Positions 1-6,328 of a DNA stretch of 9,819 bases are shown one piece after another. This DNA is from Thiodiazotropha sp040507245. GTDB taxonomy: Bacteria > Pseudomonadota > Gammaproteobacteria > Chromatiales > Chromatiaceae. Below the pieces are notes generated by a model. That model worked only from the letters and a program-made list of their open reading frames with translations, ran no database searches and was not told the DNA's origin. The translations under genes were made by a program, and so were the position numbers. The stretch is taken from contig JBEVVH010000137.1 in NCBI GenBank assembly GCA_040507245.1, positions 1 to 9,819 on the forward strand, in the 5' to 3' direction. The first letter of the stretch is position 1. Every line of letters begins with the position of its first letter.

Positions 1-1
1 T

Positions 2-90
2 CCTCTTCTCATTTTGATTGACCGCAACTTCAATCATGGCGCATTACGACGCCGTTCGTGAGAGGGGAGGAGACCATTACATCGGGCTAC
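2..90 (-). repeat. 89-bp dispersed repeat, left copy (inverted relative to the right copy)
   Basis: This stretch matches the reverse complement of 9731-9819 at 86 of 89 positions by direct comparison; the three differences lie at about 57-64. It contains two short hairpins, each with an 8-base loop: GATTGA/TCAATC at 16-35 and GGCG/CGCC at 38-53. It lies 25 bases beyond the apbE stop codon and, read in the direction of apbE transcription, begins GTAGCCCGATGTAATGG. It has no coding capacity and no T-tract after the hairpins, so it is not a typical intrinsic terminator. It resembles the palindromic intergenic repeats (REP or MITE class) of proteobacteria, but I cannot name a family. It reaches the window edge and may extend beyond it. 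Confidence 0.9.
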
Positions 91-115
91 AGGGTCGGAG
101 CATGCGGGCCGTGCT

Positions 116-1162
116 TTATTGTGCCTGCAACGACACCACCACCTGCTCCACATCCTGCTGGAACTTGATCCGCTTCTGCATTTCCGGGGTCAGATAGACC
201 CTGCCCTTCTCATCCACCAGCATCACCTCGGTCAACCCCATTCTGCGGGCGATCTCCACCCACTGGTCGGGGCCCGCCACACTCAGAGCGGTGGCGGCGG
301 CATCCGCAAGTCCGCCGTCGTGACTGATCACCGTGGCGGAAGCCACGTGTGCCACCGGATAGCCGCTGCGCGGATCAATGATGTGGGCATAACGAATACC
401 CTCGTATTCGCGGTAGCGCTCATAGTTTCCGGAAGTGAGTACACACTCACCATCGGAGACCCCTACCGATGCGATCACCCCCTCACCCAGAGGATGGCGA
501 ATGCCGATCATCCAGGGCCGATCCCCATGCCGTCCGGAGACACACAGGTCCCCTCCCGCATTGACGATGGCATTGTCGATACCGAACCCGTGCAGTTCAT
601 CGATCGCCAGGTTCAGGGCATAGCCCTTGGCGAAGGCCCCCAGATCCAGGGACACCGCCGGGTTCGATGAGGAGACCCGGGTGCCTTCGATAGTCAGGTC
701 GCTCATTTTTGGATTCAGACGGATCAACTCCGCGATCTGCTGCGCATCCGGAGGGGGGCCACCCGGGGGTTCGTCCCGATGGAATCCCCACAGGCCGATC
801 AGCTGTCCGATAGCCGGGTTGAACAGGTTCTCGCTGTTCGCCGCATATCCCTGGGCCCGCTTGAGGAGTTCCGCGAGTTGCGACGACACCTCCCGGGACT
901 CACCCTGGGATAGAGCCCGGTTGAGCTGGACCAGATCGCCGTCACCCTTCCAGGCATGCCAGTCCCTGTGCATGCCCTGAAAGGTCCGATCCAGACTCTG
1001 TACCGCCCGATTGAAGATATCGGGCTGATCCGTATAGGCCTGGATGTCCAGCAGAGTGCCGAACACCAACAGGGTCTGGCGCTCATCGGTGGGTCCTCTG
1101 TCGCATCCGCTAATGACCAACAGCAGTAACATTGAAAAGGTGAGCCGGATGAATGGCAACAT
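116..1162 (-). CDS. apbE: ApbE, FAD:protein FMN transferase lipoprotein
   Basis: ApbE moves FMN from FAD onto a Thr or Ser of target proteins, classically the NqrB/NqrC and RnfD/RnfG subunits, on the outer face of the inner membrane. The 348-residue product fits the family length. A hydrophobic N-terminus ends in the lipobox ISGC with Cys20, so it should be a lipoprotein. Family motifs are in order: DLGAFAKGYA (173-182), NAGGD (201-205), TSGNYER (243-249), HIIDPRSGYP (260-269), and D287 with T291 (the D-x3-T metal site). The start at 1162 is chosen because AGGA lies nine bases upstream and the signal peptide begins there. A longer reading from 1246 would add a poorly hydrophobic leader and overlap the small gene upstream. 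It is probably co-transcribed with that gene, 29 bases away. No Nqr or Rnf target gene is in the window. Confidence 0.95.
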   Translation of the reverse strand: MLPFIRLTFSMLLLLVISGCDRGPTDERQTLLVFGTLLDIQAYTDQPDIFNRAVQSLDRTFQGMHRDWHAWKGDGDLVQLNRALSQGESREVSSQLAELLKRAQGYAANSENLFNPAIGQLIGLWGFHRDEPPGGPPPDAQQIAELIRLNPKMSDLTIEGTRVSSSNPAVSLDLGAFAKGYALNLAIDELHGFGIDNAIVNAGGDLCVSGRHGDRPWMIGIRHPLGEGVIASVGVSDGECVLTSGNYERYREYEGIRYAHIIDPRSGYPVAHVASATVISHDGGLADAAATALSVAGPDQWVEIARRMGLTEVMLVDEKGRVYLTPEMQKRIKFQQDVEQVVVSLQAQ

Positions 1163-1191
1163 ATGGAAATATCCTGGTTTACAGCACACGT

Positions 1192-1371
1192 TCAGAGGAA
1201 CGCAAGAATGGACAGAATGATTACAAAGACTGGCACTAATAGCCACATACCAATTTCATAGATCCTATAAAGCCCACCCATCCTGCTCCATTCTTTTTGC
1301 TTTTTATCGCGGTAGTTACGTGAAACCAGATACCTAAAACCATCGATCAGATAAAGCAAGACATCTGGCAT
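1192..1371 (-). CDS. small hypothetical membrane protein (59 aa) upstream of apbE
   Basis: I do not recognise this gene. The frame runs from ATG at 1371 to TGA at 1192-1194 and encodes 59 residues beginning MPDVLLYLIDGF. The first third alternates hydrophobic and polar residues and looks amphipathic. A basic patch follows (RDKKQKEW, about 21-28). The C-terminal twenty residues, from IGMWLLVPV to SILAFL, form one strong membrane span that ends at the stop codon, so the protein resembles a tail-anchored peptide. There is no cysteine, which argues against NqrM, the Nqr assembly protein. AGGGA lies about 11 bases before the ATG, slightly far for a ribosome site. The gene ends 29 bases before the apbE start on the same strand, suggesting one transcript and perhaps a partner role in flavinylation or membrane targeting; that is inference. 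A chance frame cannot be excluded, but the clean membrane helix and position support it. Confidence 0.65.
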   Translation of the reverse strand: MPDVLLYLIDGFRYLVSRNYRDKKQKEWSRMGGLYRIYEIGMWLLVPVFVIILSILAFL

Positions 1372-1382
1372 GTTTTCACTAT

Positions 1383-1410
1383 TCCCTGATTACGGACAGA
1401 TAATCCCTGA
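1383..1410. promoter_or_regulatory. possible operator: paired TCCCTGA direct repeats with an internal palindrome
   Basis: TCCCTGA occurs at 1383-1389 and again at 1404-1410, so the copies start 21 bases apart, about two helical turns. The inverted repeat GATTA/TAATC (1388-1405, 8-base spacer) overlaps both. The site lies directly upstream of the small gene that precedes apbE and covers its likely ribosome-binding region. It could be a regulator site for that transcript or a coincidence. No convincing -10/-35 pair is visible next to it. Confidence 0.25.
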
Positions 1411-1479
1411 GGGCAAGTACCGGGTAAATGGGCCCAGACGAAGACCGCGGATAAAAAGGACACTGACCGACTCTGATTT

Positions 1480-1640
1480 TTACCGCGAAGAACACGAAGG
1501 TCACGAAGTATAATCGTTTACTTACATGAAATTGCCCGGTGCAAAAACAGGCTTGTTCTGGATTTCAACACTAAAAGCTTGGGATGCAATTAAGGTATTT
1601 GTACTGTGACCCTTCGTGCTCTTCGTGTCCTTCGTGGTGA
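1480..1640. repeat. inverted pair of CTTCGTG-type repeats
   Basis: Positions 1480-1508 and 1612-1640 are inverted copies of each other, matching at about 24 of 29 positions by eye. Each consists of three CTTCG(TG) units spaced nine bases apart; the right copy reads CTTCGTG, CTTCGTG, CTTCGTGG. Translated repeats of this type (KDTKSTK) turn up in many unrelated bacterial genomes as intergenic elements. Together the arms could fold into a long stem with a loop of about 100 bases. The element sits 18 bases beyond the stop of the TrpD2-like gene and may end or stabilise that transcript. It fills most of the 286-base gap between the two minus-strand blocks (1372-1657), in which I see no convincing gene. 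Confidence 0.7.
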
Positions 1641-1657
1641 AAGAGATTGGTAAAACA

Positions 1658-2698
1658 CTAACCCTGCTGAAGCTGGCGCAGTTTCTCTCCCGCTGCGCCG
1701 GAGCGAATGAGTTCCCGGGCCTGGTCGATACCCAGTGGTATCTCATCAACCCGTCCGCTGAGGTAGAGCCGTACCGCCACGTTGTAGACGATGGCATCCT
1801 GATGCGTGTCGTCCGCATCGAGCAAGGCCGCGCGAATGATCTCCGCGGTAGCCTCCGAGGACTCGCAGGGACGAGTCTCCCGGCAGGGGATTCCGAACAT
1901 CTCCGGATCCAGGGTGTACTGGGACGGGGCGCCGTCCCGATATTCGACCACGGCGATCGGCTGCAGCGGCAGTTCGTCACAGCCGTCCACGCCCTGCACC
2001 GCCATGACCCGCTGCTGTCCCCGTTCACCTGCGGCGGTGGCGAAACGCTCCAGGAAACCCACGTGCGCCGCACCGATCAGGGAAAACGCGGCACCGGCCG
2101 GATTCAGCATCACCTCGCAGGCATGCAGGAACGAACGATAGAAGAGGGTCTGGCGAATCGGTTTGAGTCGCTCCACACCGTGCAGATAACGACTCGCATG
2201 GAGATGACCGAACCCCTTCTCCTCGATGTCCCGGACCACCTGGTTCGGTTGGCGGTAAGCCGGTATACCCAGGGCCTCGAGAACACAGGCGGTACTGACC
2301 CCGTACTTCGGCGGCAGCCCGGTGTTGGAGTGCATGATCACCGGTACCCCGGCGGCACTGGTGACCAGGGCGGCTGCAAGTCCCAGATGCAAAGCGTTCT
2401 TACGCCCGTCGTAGGGCCCGTTGCAGTTGAGCAGCCCCTCCACCCTGGGAGAGATCAGGGAGGCGCTGTCTTCCATGGCGTCCAGGAAACCTTTCATCTC
2501 CTCCACCTTGGCGCCCTTGAAGCGCATGGCGGTGAGAAAGGCGCCGACCTGGGCGGGGTGCGCCTCGGCGCTCATGAGGAAATCCAGCGCCTCGCGGGCC
2601 TCTTCACGGGTCATGTCCTTGGCCCCATGGCGGCCCTTGGCGGTGGCGATCAGGCGTTTCTGGAAAATCTCACCCGCGGGGCTGCTGGGATGATGCAT
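1658..2698 (-). CDS. TrpD2/YbiB-like, anthranilate phosphoribosyltransferase-fold protein
   Basis: The 346-residue product has the layout of the anthranilate phosphoribosyltransferase family: a helical N-terminal domain (about 10-80, with AHPAQVGAFLTAMRFKG) and an alpha/beta domain. The key motifs deviate from TrpD. The PRPP-binding GTGGD loop is replaced by CNGPYDGRK (92-100), and the KHGNR segment by MHSNTGLPPKYG (122-133), followed by VLEALGI as in TrpD. Such changes are typical of the TrpD2 subgroup, whose E. coli member YbiB binds nucleic acid and is not a tryptophan enzyme. A role in tryptophan synthesis is therefore unlikely, and no other trp gene is present. The start is supported by AGGAG nine bases upstream. 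It lies 40 bases after the HDO gene and is probably in the same transcript. It could instead be a phosphoribosyltransferase for another substrate, or a nucleic-acid-binding protein. Confidence 0.8.
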   Translation of the reverse strand: MHHPSSPAGEIFQKRLIATAKGRHGAKDMTREEAREALDFLMSAEAHPAQVGAFLTAMRFKGAKVEEMKGFLDAMEDSASLISPRVEGLLNCNGPYDGRKNALHLGLAAALVTSAAGVPVIMHSNTGLPPKYGVSTACVLEALGIPAYRQPNQVVRDIEEKGFGHLHASRYLHGVERLKPIRQTLFYRSFLHACEVMLNPAGAAFSLIGAAHVGFLERFATAAGERGQQRVMAVQGVDGCDELPLQPIAVVEYRDGAPSQYTLDPEMFGIPCRETRPCESSEATAEIIRAALLDADDTHQDAIVYNVAVRLYLSGRVDEIPLGIDQARELIRSGAAGEKLRQLQQG

Positions 2699-2738
2699 GA
2701 CGGACGGCTCCTGAAAGATTTCTGATTGTGCCTCGGAC

Positions 2739-3995
2739 TCACTCTGAGCCCGTTTCGCTGAACACGAACGGCACCCGGGTGTCGTCCCGGTATGCCGCCA
2801 CGTCGACCACGCTGCGATCCGTCACCTGCTGGCGTGCGGCGATCAGGGCCGACTCGATACGCCGGTCAGTGATCCGGTAGCGGGGTTCCAGGCCGATCTC
2901 CCGGATACCGTCACAGGACTCCTGGAACAGGTGCCGGTAGAGCCCGGACATCATGTCGTAGCGGCTCGACATGAGCATATTGGTCGCCTGCTTGATCTGC
3001 GCCACGGACTGCGGTTCATGACCGAGCAGACTGGTGGCCAGCATCACCGATATGGCGTGCAGCACATCGTACTGCACATGGGCGATGAAGACGATCAGGT
3101 GATGCTGGGTGAGCGGTACCTGATGCTGCCAGGCCCAACGGATCATGCCACCCAGCAACAGGCTGAAGAATTCAGGAACGCCCCATTCCATACCCAGGCC
3201 GACCGAAGCCAGCGATTCCAACAGGCTGAATTCCGGATGCCCGGCGAGCAGACGTTGCACCAGGGCGTTGTCCGCCACCTCGTGGAGCATGGGTACATCC
3301 TGCTCCTCGAAGGGGACCCCCAGACCTTCGAAGATCTGCCGGTACATCACAATATGGGTGGTGGAGCCAAGCAGGCTGGCCAGATCCGGATAGGCCTCGA
3401 TGCTGTGGGTTCCGACCCCGTACTCATCCGCCAGCAGCTGTGCGAGGATGATCTGCACCAGCTCGGAGATACGCTCATTGAGACAACCATAAGGCAGATC
3501 GATGAAACCGGAAAAGCGCCCCTGAGCCAGGGCCACGCACTGACGGGTATTCTTCACCTGATTGAAATAGTTGAGCGCGAATCGTTTCAGCTGATCCTGA
3601 TCGAAGCGTCCCTCGAATATCCGCACGAAGCAGGAATGGCGCCACACCGGATGGGACATGACATGTTCATGCAGATCGAGAAACAGGGCCTGCAGGGCGC
3701 CGGGCTGGAAGATCTGCAACCGATTGAGGGGATTGTCCGGGTCTTTCTCAGCGATCGTGCGCAGTTCGGAGAATGCCCGGTGCAGGAGACTGCCCGGCTG
3801 CTCCAGTTCCCCGATGGTTTTGCTGAAATCCCGGATCTGGCTTTCGCGAAATGCCTCCAGCACCGCTTCCGCGTCCAGGGAGAGCAGATTAGGCAGGGGA
3901 TGCACCCCTGGGAGCAGGTTCGCCTGCTGGTCGGCGCCGACCTCCAGCAGGTCGGAAAAGCGTTGCGGAGTTTCGTGATGCATAACCTCGGACAT
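2739..3995 (-). CDS. haem-oxygenase-like di-iron (HDO) redox protein
   Basis: The 418-residue protein belongs to the iron-containing redox enzyme / haem-oxygenase-like fold group, which includes CADD, UndA and PqqC/TenA relatives. The metal-ligand pattern is visible. D190 and E191 are followed by H197 in LLADEYGVGTHS. One or two carboxylates in GMEWGVPEFF (E270, E275) come about 31-36 residues before the last motif. That motif is H306-x3-D310-x2-H313 (HVQYDVLH), the same spacing as the H-D-H set of CADD. This suggests a non-haem di-iron oxygenase or oxidase in the cytoplasm; the substrate is unknown. Residues 1-115 form an extra N-terminal region not needed for the core fold, and the protein is longer than simple family members of about 230-260 residues. 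GGAG lies seven bases before the start. It follows oxyR by 45 bases on the same strand. Confidence 0.82.
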   Translation of the reverse strand: MSEVMHHETPQRFSDLLEVGADQQANLLPGVHPLPNLLSLDAEAVLEAFRESQIRDFSKTIGELEQPGSLLHRAFSELRTIAEKDPDNPLNRLQIFQPGALQALFLDLHEHVMSHPVWRHSCFVRIFEGRFDQDQLKRFALNYFNQVKNTRQCVALAQGRFSGFIDLPYGCLNERISELVQIILAQLLADEYGVGTHSIEAYPDLASLLGSTTHIVMYRQIFEGLGVPFEEQDVPMLHEVADNALVQRLLAGHPEFSLLESLASVGLGMEWGVPEFFSLLLGGMIRWAWQHQVPLTQHHLIVFIAHVQYDVLHAISVMLATSLLGHEPQSVAQIKQATNMLMSSRYDMMSGLYRHLFQESCDGIREIGLEPRYRITDRRIESALIAARQQVTDRSVVDVAAYRDDTRVPFVFSETGSE

Positions 3996-4040
3996 GATAC
4001 CTCTCCAGGTTAACCGGCTGACTGGTGTTGGGCCCGTTTT

Positions 4041-4958
4041 TCAGGACAGAGGGCGAACCGTGTTCGGCAACTGCTTGCGGATCACCTCCGCCAGTGCCTC
4101 GATCGCCTGCTTGCGCGGGAAGGTCTTGCGATAGACAAACTGAACCCGGCGATAAGCATCCTTCAAAGCAAGCTTTCGCGCAATGATCCCCGAATCCGTG
4201 GTCCAGGCACCGCGTACCGCCAGGGCGGGCACCAGGGTACAGCCGAATCCGGCACCGACCAGCTGCAGCAGGGTCTCGAGGCTGGCAGCTCTCAGGTCGG
4301 CCATCTCGTTGTCCAGCATACCCTCCTTGATGCGGCACACGTCCATGACCTGGTCGGTCAGGCAGTGGCCATCGGCCAGCAGCAGCAGATCCAGACGATT
4401 CAGATCTCGGCGGCTGATCTCGTCCTTGTTGTAGAGTTCGTGATCCCGGGGATGAGCCAGCCAGAAGGGCTCCTCGAACAGGGGCATGACCTCCAGCTCC
4501 GGCTCCTTGACCGCGGTGGCGAGGATCGCCACATCGACCTGATGATCCAGCAGGCGCCGGGTCAGCATGTCGGTGATCTCCTCCGAAAGCACCAACCGCA
4601 TCTGTGGGTACTGTTCCTTGAGGGGCATCAGAATCAGCGGAATCAGGTAGGGGCTGACCGTGGGAATCGCTCCCACCCGCAGGGCGCCCGCCAGGGGATC
4701 CCTCTGGGCCTGAGCCAGCTGGCGGATCACATCCGCCTGTTCCAGGATCAGTTTGGCGTGCTTGACGATTTCCGTGCCGATCGGGGTGATCGAGACCGAA
4801 CGGTTGGTTCGCTCAAAAATGGTGACGCCCAGTTCCTCTTCAAGCTTCTTGATCTGACCGCTGAGGGTCGGTTGGCTGACGAAGCATTGGGCAGCGGCAT
4901 GGCCAAAGTGTTCCGTTTCAGCCACCGCAATCAGGTATTTCAAATCCCGCAAATTCAT
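4041..4958 (-). CDS. oxyR: OxyR, peroxide-sensing LysR-family regulator
   Basis: OxyR is activated by hydrogen peroxide through a disulfide and then switches on catalase, peroxiredoxin and related genes. The 305-residue length equals that of E. coli OxyR. The N-terminal winged helix-turn-helix is at about 1-60 (HFGHAAAQCFVSQPTLSGQI at 17-36). The regulatory domain carries ADGHCLTDQVMDVC, with the two redox cysteines at exactly 199 and 208 as in E. coli; the remaining cysteine visible near the HTH is C25. The VGAIPTVSPYLIP segment (95-107) opens the effector domain. There is no clear Shine-Dalgarno sequence before the ATG at 4958. The gene leads the minus-strand cluster with the HDO and TrpD2-like genes. 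No catalase or peroxiredoxin gene is in the window. Confidence 0.95.
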   Translation of the reverse strand: MNLRDLKYLIAVAETEHFGHAAAQCFVSQPTLSGQIKKLEEELGVTIFERTNRSVSITPIGTEIVKHAKLILEQADVIRQLAQAQRDPLAGALRVGAIPTVSPYLIPLILMPLKEQYPQMRLVLSEEITDMLTRRLLDHQVDVAILATAVKEPELEVMPLFEEPFWLAHPRDHELYNKDEISRRDLNRLDLLLLADGHCLTDQVMDVCRIKEGMLDNEMADLRAASLETLLQLVGAGFGCTLVPALAVRGAWTTDSGIIARKLALKDAYRRVQFVYRKTFPRKQAIEALAEVIRKQLPNTVRPLS

Positions 4959-4965
4959 TGTGGTT

Positions 4966-4980
4966 ATCGATTTCAGCTAT
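4966..4980 (-). promoter_or_regulatory. possible OxyR-type half site upstream of oxyR
   Basis: The 15-base stretch ATCGATTTCAGCTAT differs at one position from the OxyR half-operator pattern ATAG-N-T-N3-A-N-CTAT. It lies 8-22 bases before the oxyR start. A second good element at the expected 7-base spacing is not seen. A weak oxyR promoter can be proposed on the minus strand, with a TATTAT -10 at 4994-4999 and a poor TTGCTA -35 at 5019-5024 (19-base gap). That would place this site downstream of the transcription start, suiting autorepression. The promoter is a guess. Confidence 0.3.
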
Positions 4981-5022
4981 GATTGGAGAATAAATAATAC
5001 CCCAATCATATCAGATCATAGC
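4976..5022. repeat. nested inverted repeats in the oxyR upstream region
   Basis: Two perfect inverted repeats share this stretch. GCTATGAT at 4976-4983 pairs with ATCATAGC at 5015-5022, and ATGATTGG at 4979-4986 pairs with CCAATCAT at 5002-5009. The space between the inner arms is AT-rich (AGAATAAATAATACC). This resembles a regulator-binding region for a dimeric or tetrameric LysR-type protein, and CTAT/ATAG is part of the OxyR consensus. The repeats are real; their function is inferred. Confidence 0.5.
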
Positions 5023-5411
5023 AATGACAGATCGCAATGGTTCGCAATTTCATTCTCTACCCGGCTCAGATGAACCTTTCGTACCTGTGATGCGCATCGA
5101 TCACCCGGTTCTTGAAGCGCATCCGTTATCGTTCTATAAAGAAGCAACGGAAAAAACGGGATGATTCCTCACCCCGACTCAAACCGTTGTGATGCGGCCC
5201 GCAGTTCGAACAATGAATGCCTGAAACGGGAAGATGCGATTATCGGGCCGTTCCATCAAGAGCCATCATTTTAACCATTACCGATAACCCTGCCGTTGGT
5301 AAACCGGGGCCTCCAGAATGACGCACTGTCGCGAGTGCATAAGCAACGGCACATGATCTGAGCGCCCCCTTTCATCTTAGATTCACCAGCAGGACAAGAC
5401 TCAACATCATC

Positions 5412-6311
5412 ATGCCGCCGCATCGCAACCAGAATCATGCCGTCATGTTCGCAGACATAGTCGACAGCACACGCATGTATGAAAGTCTTGGCGATACTCT
5501 GGCGAAGAAACTCATCACCGAAATGGAGTCGGAAATTTCCCAGGTGGTGGTTGAGAGCGGCGGCTTCGTGGTCGAGATCATCGGCGATGAGGTGATGAGC
5601 CGTTTCGACGATCCTGGCGCTGCGGTACAGGCCGCCTGCCACATTCAGGAGCGGGCGGATCTGTATGCCGAGCAATCGGGGATGCCCATGGCGGCGCGCA
5701 TCGGCCTGCACTACGGCCCCGCCATTCTGGAGGAGGGGCGCATGTACGGCGACACCATCAATATCGCCGCACGGGTGGCGGACATCGCCAAGGCCCACCA
5801 GATCATTACCACGGATCAGGTGATACAGGCACTGCCCCTGGAACAGCGCCAATTGGCCCGACGCTTCGACAAGGTACAGGTCAAGGGAAAGCTGGAAACG
5901 CTGATTATCTACGATCTGCTGTGGCGCCGTGAAGATGTGACCTTCATTCATACCGCCCCGATCACCCAAAGCATGACCCACAAGAACCTGATCCTCGACT
6001 ATGCGGGCAGGACCTATCGACTTGCGCCGATACCGGGCAGCATCCATATCGGACGGGACGCGGGCAATGAACTGGTTGTCGGCGGCAACTCCGTATCCCG
6101 GACCCATGCGGTCCTGGAGTACAATCGCGGCAAATTCATGCTCAAGGACATCAGCACCAACGGAACCTATATCACCACACAGAATCAACAATCACTCTAT
6201 ATCAGGCGGGAGACCATCCCACTGATGGGCCAGGGCCAGATCGGCCTGGGTGAACCGGTTAGCGAAACAAACCGTCATATCATTCACTATCATCTGCAGG
6301 AAAGCGACTGA
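5412..6311 (+). CDS. class III adenylate/guanylate cyclase with C-terminal FHA domain
   Basis: The 299-residue cytoplasmic protein starts directly with a class III cyclase catalytic domain (about 8-170) and ends with an FHA phosphopeptide-binding domain (about 190-295). Cyclase residues: metal aspartates D15 (FADIVDST) and D59 (IIGDE), and the transition-state pair N117 and R121 (GDTINIAAR). The base-recognising positions are unusual. E55 stands where adenylate cyclases have Lys, and R110 where they have Asp or Thr, so the nucleotide product is uncertain. FHA residues: HIGRD (R215), SVSRTH (S229, R230, H232) and TNGT (249-252), all kept. There is no sensor or membrane segment, so control may come through phosphoprotein binding by the FHA domain. 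The ATG at 5412 has only a distant AGGA (5391-5394); no better start exists before an in-frame stop at 5340-5342. The channel gene follows after 17 bases. Confidence 0.92.
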   Translation: MPPHRNQNHAVMFADIVDSTRMYESLGDTLAKKLITEMESEISQVVVESGGFVVEIIGDEVMSRFDDPGAAVQAACHIQERADLYAEQSGMPMAARIGLHYGPAILEEGRMYGDTINIAARVADIAKAHQIITTDQVIQALPLEQRQLARRFDKVQVKGKLETLIIYDLLWRREDVTFIHTAPITQSMTHKNLILDYAGRTYRLAPIPGSIHIGRDAGNELVVGGNSVSRTHAVLEYNRGKFMLKDISTNGTYITTQNQQSLYIRRETIPLMGQGQIGLGEPVSETNRHIIHYHLQESD

Positions 6312-6328
6312 CCTCAGCCTCACCATTT

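Larger units (their letters stand above)
4959..5411. other. divergent intergenic region between oxyR and the cyclase gene
   Basis: This 453-base stretch separates the two divergent blocks and must hold the promoters for both. The oxyR-proximal part carries the inverted repeats and the possible OxyR site. From about 5040 to 5411 I see no convincing gene and no clear sigma-70 promoter. One short frame (5024-5164, 46 residues, ATG without a ribosome site) is probably chance. An inverted repeat CGGCCCG (5195-5201) / CGGGCCG (5244-5250) is present with a 42-base loop and no T-tract. It is of doubtful meaning. Confidence 0.6.

Noticed and set aside
1163..1246. Extension of ApbE by 28 residues to an ATG at 1246
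   Set aside because: The added leader would hide the lipoprotein signal, overlaps the upstream small gene, and lacks the good ribosome site seen before 1162.
1526..1609. 27-residue plus-strand frame between the CTTCGTG repeats
   Set aside because: It is too short, with no ribosome site and no recognisable features; it probably arises by chance.
1616..2725. Long open plus-strand frame opposite the TrpD2-like gene
   Set aside because: It is antisense to a protein with recognisable family motifs; its product is rich in His, Gln and Gly runs typical of shadow frames.
5024..5164. 46-residue plus-strand frame in the oxyR/cyclase gap
   Set aside because: It has no Shine-Dalgarno sequence, overlaps the oxyR regulatory repeats, and shows no domain; the length is within chance expectation.
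5195..5250. CGGCCCG/CGGGCCG inverted repeat as a terminator
   Set aside because: The 42-base loop and absence of a T-tract make an intrinsic terminator unlikely.
5271..6191. Long open minus-strand frame opposite the cyclase gene
   Set aside because: It is a shadow of the cyclase coding sequence; the plus-strand protein has clear cyclase and FHA motifs and the antisense product has none.
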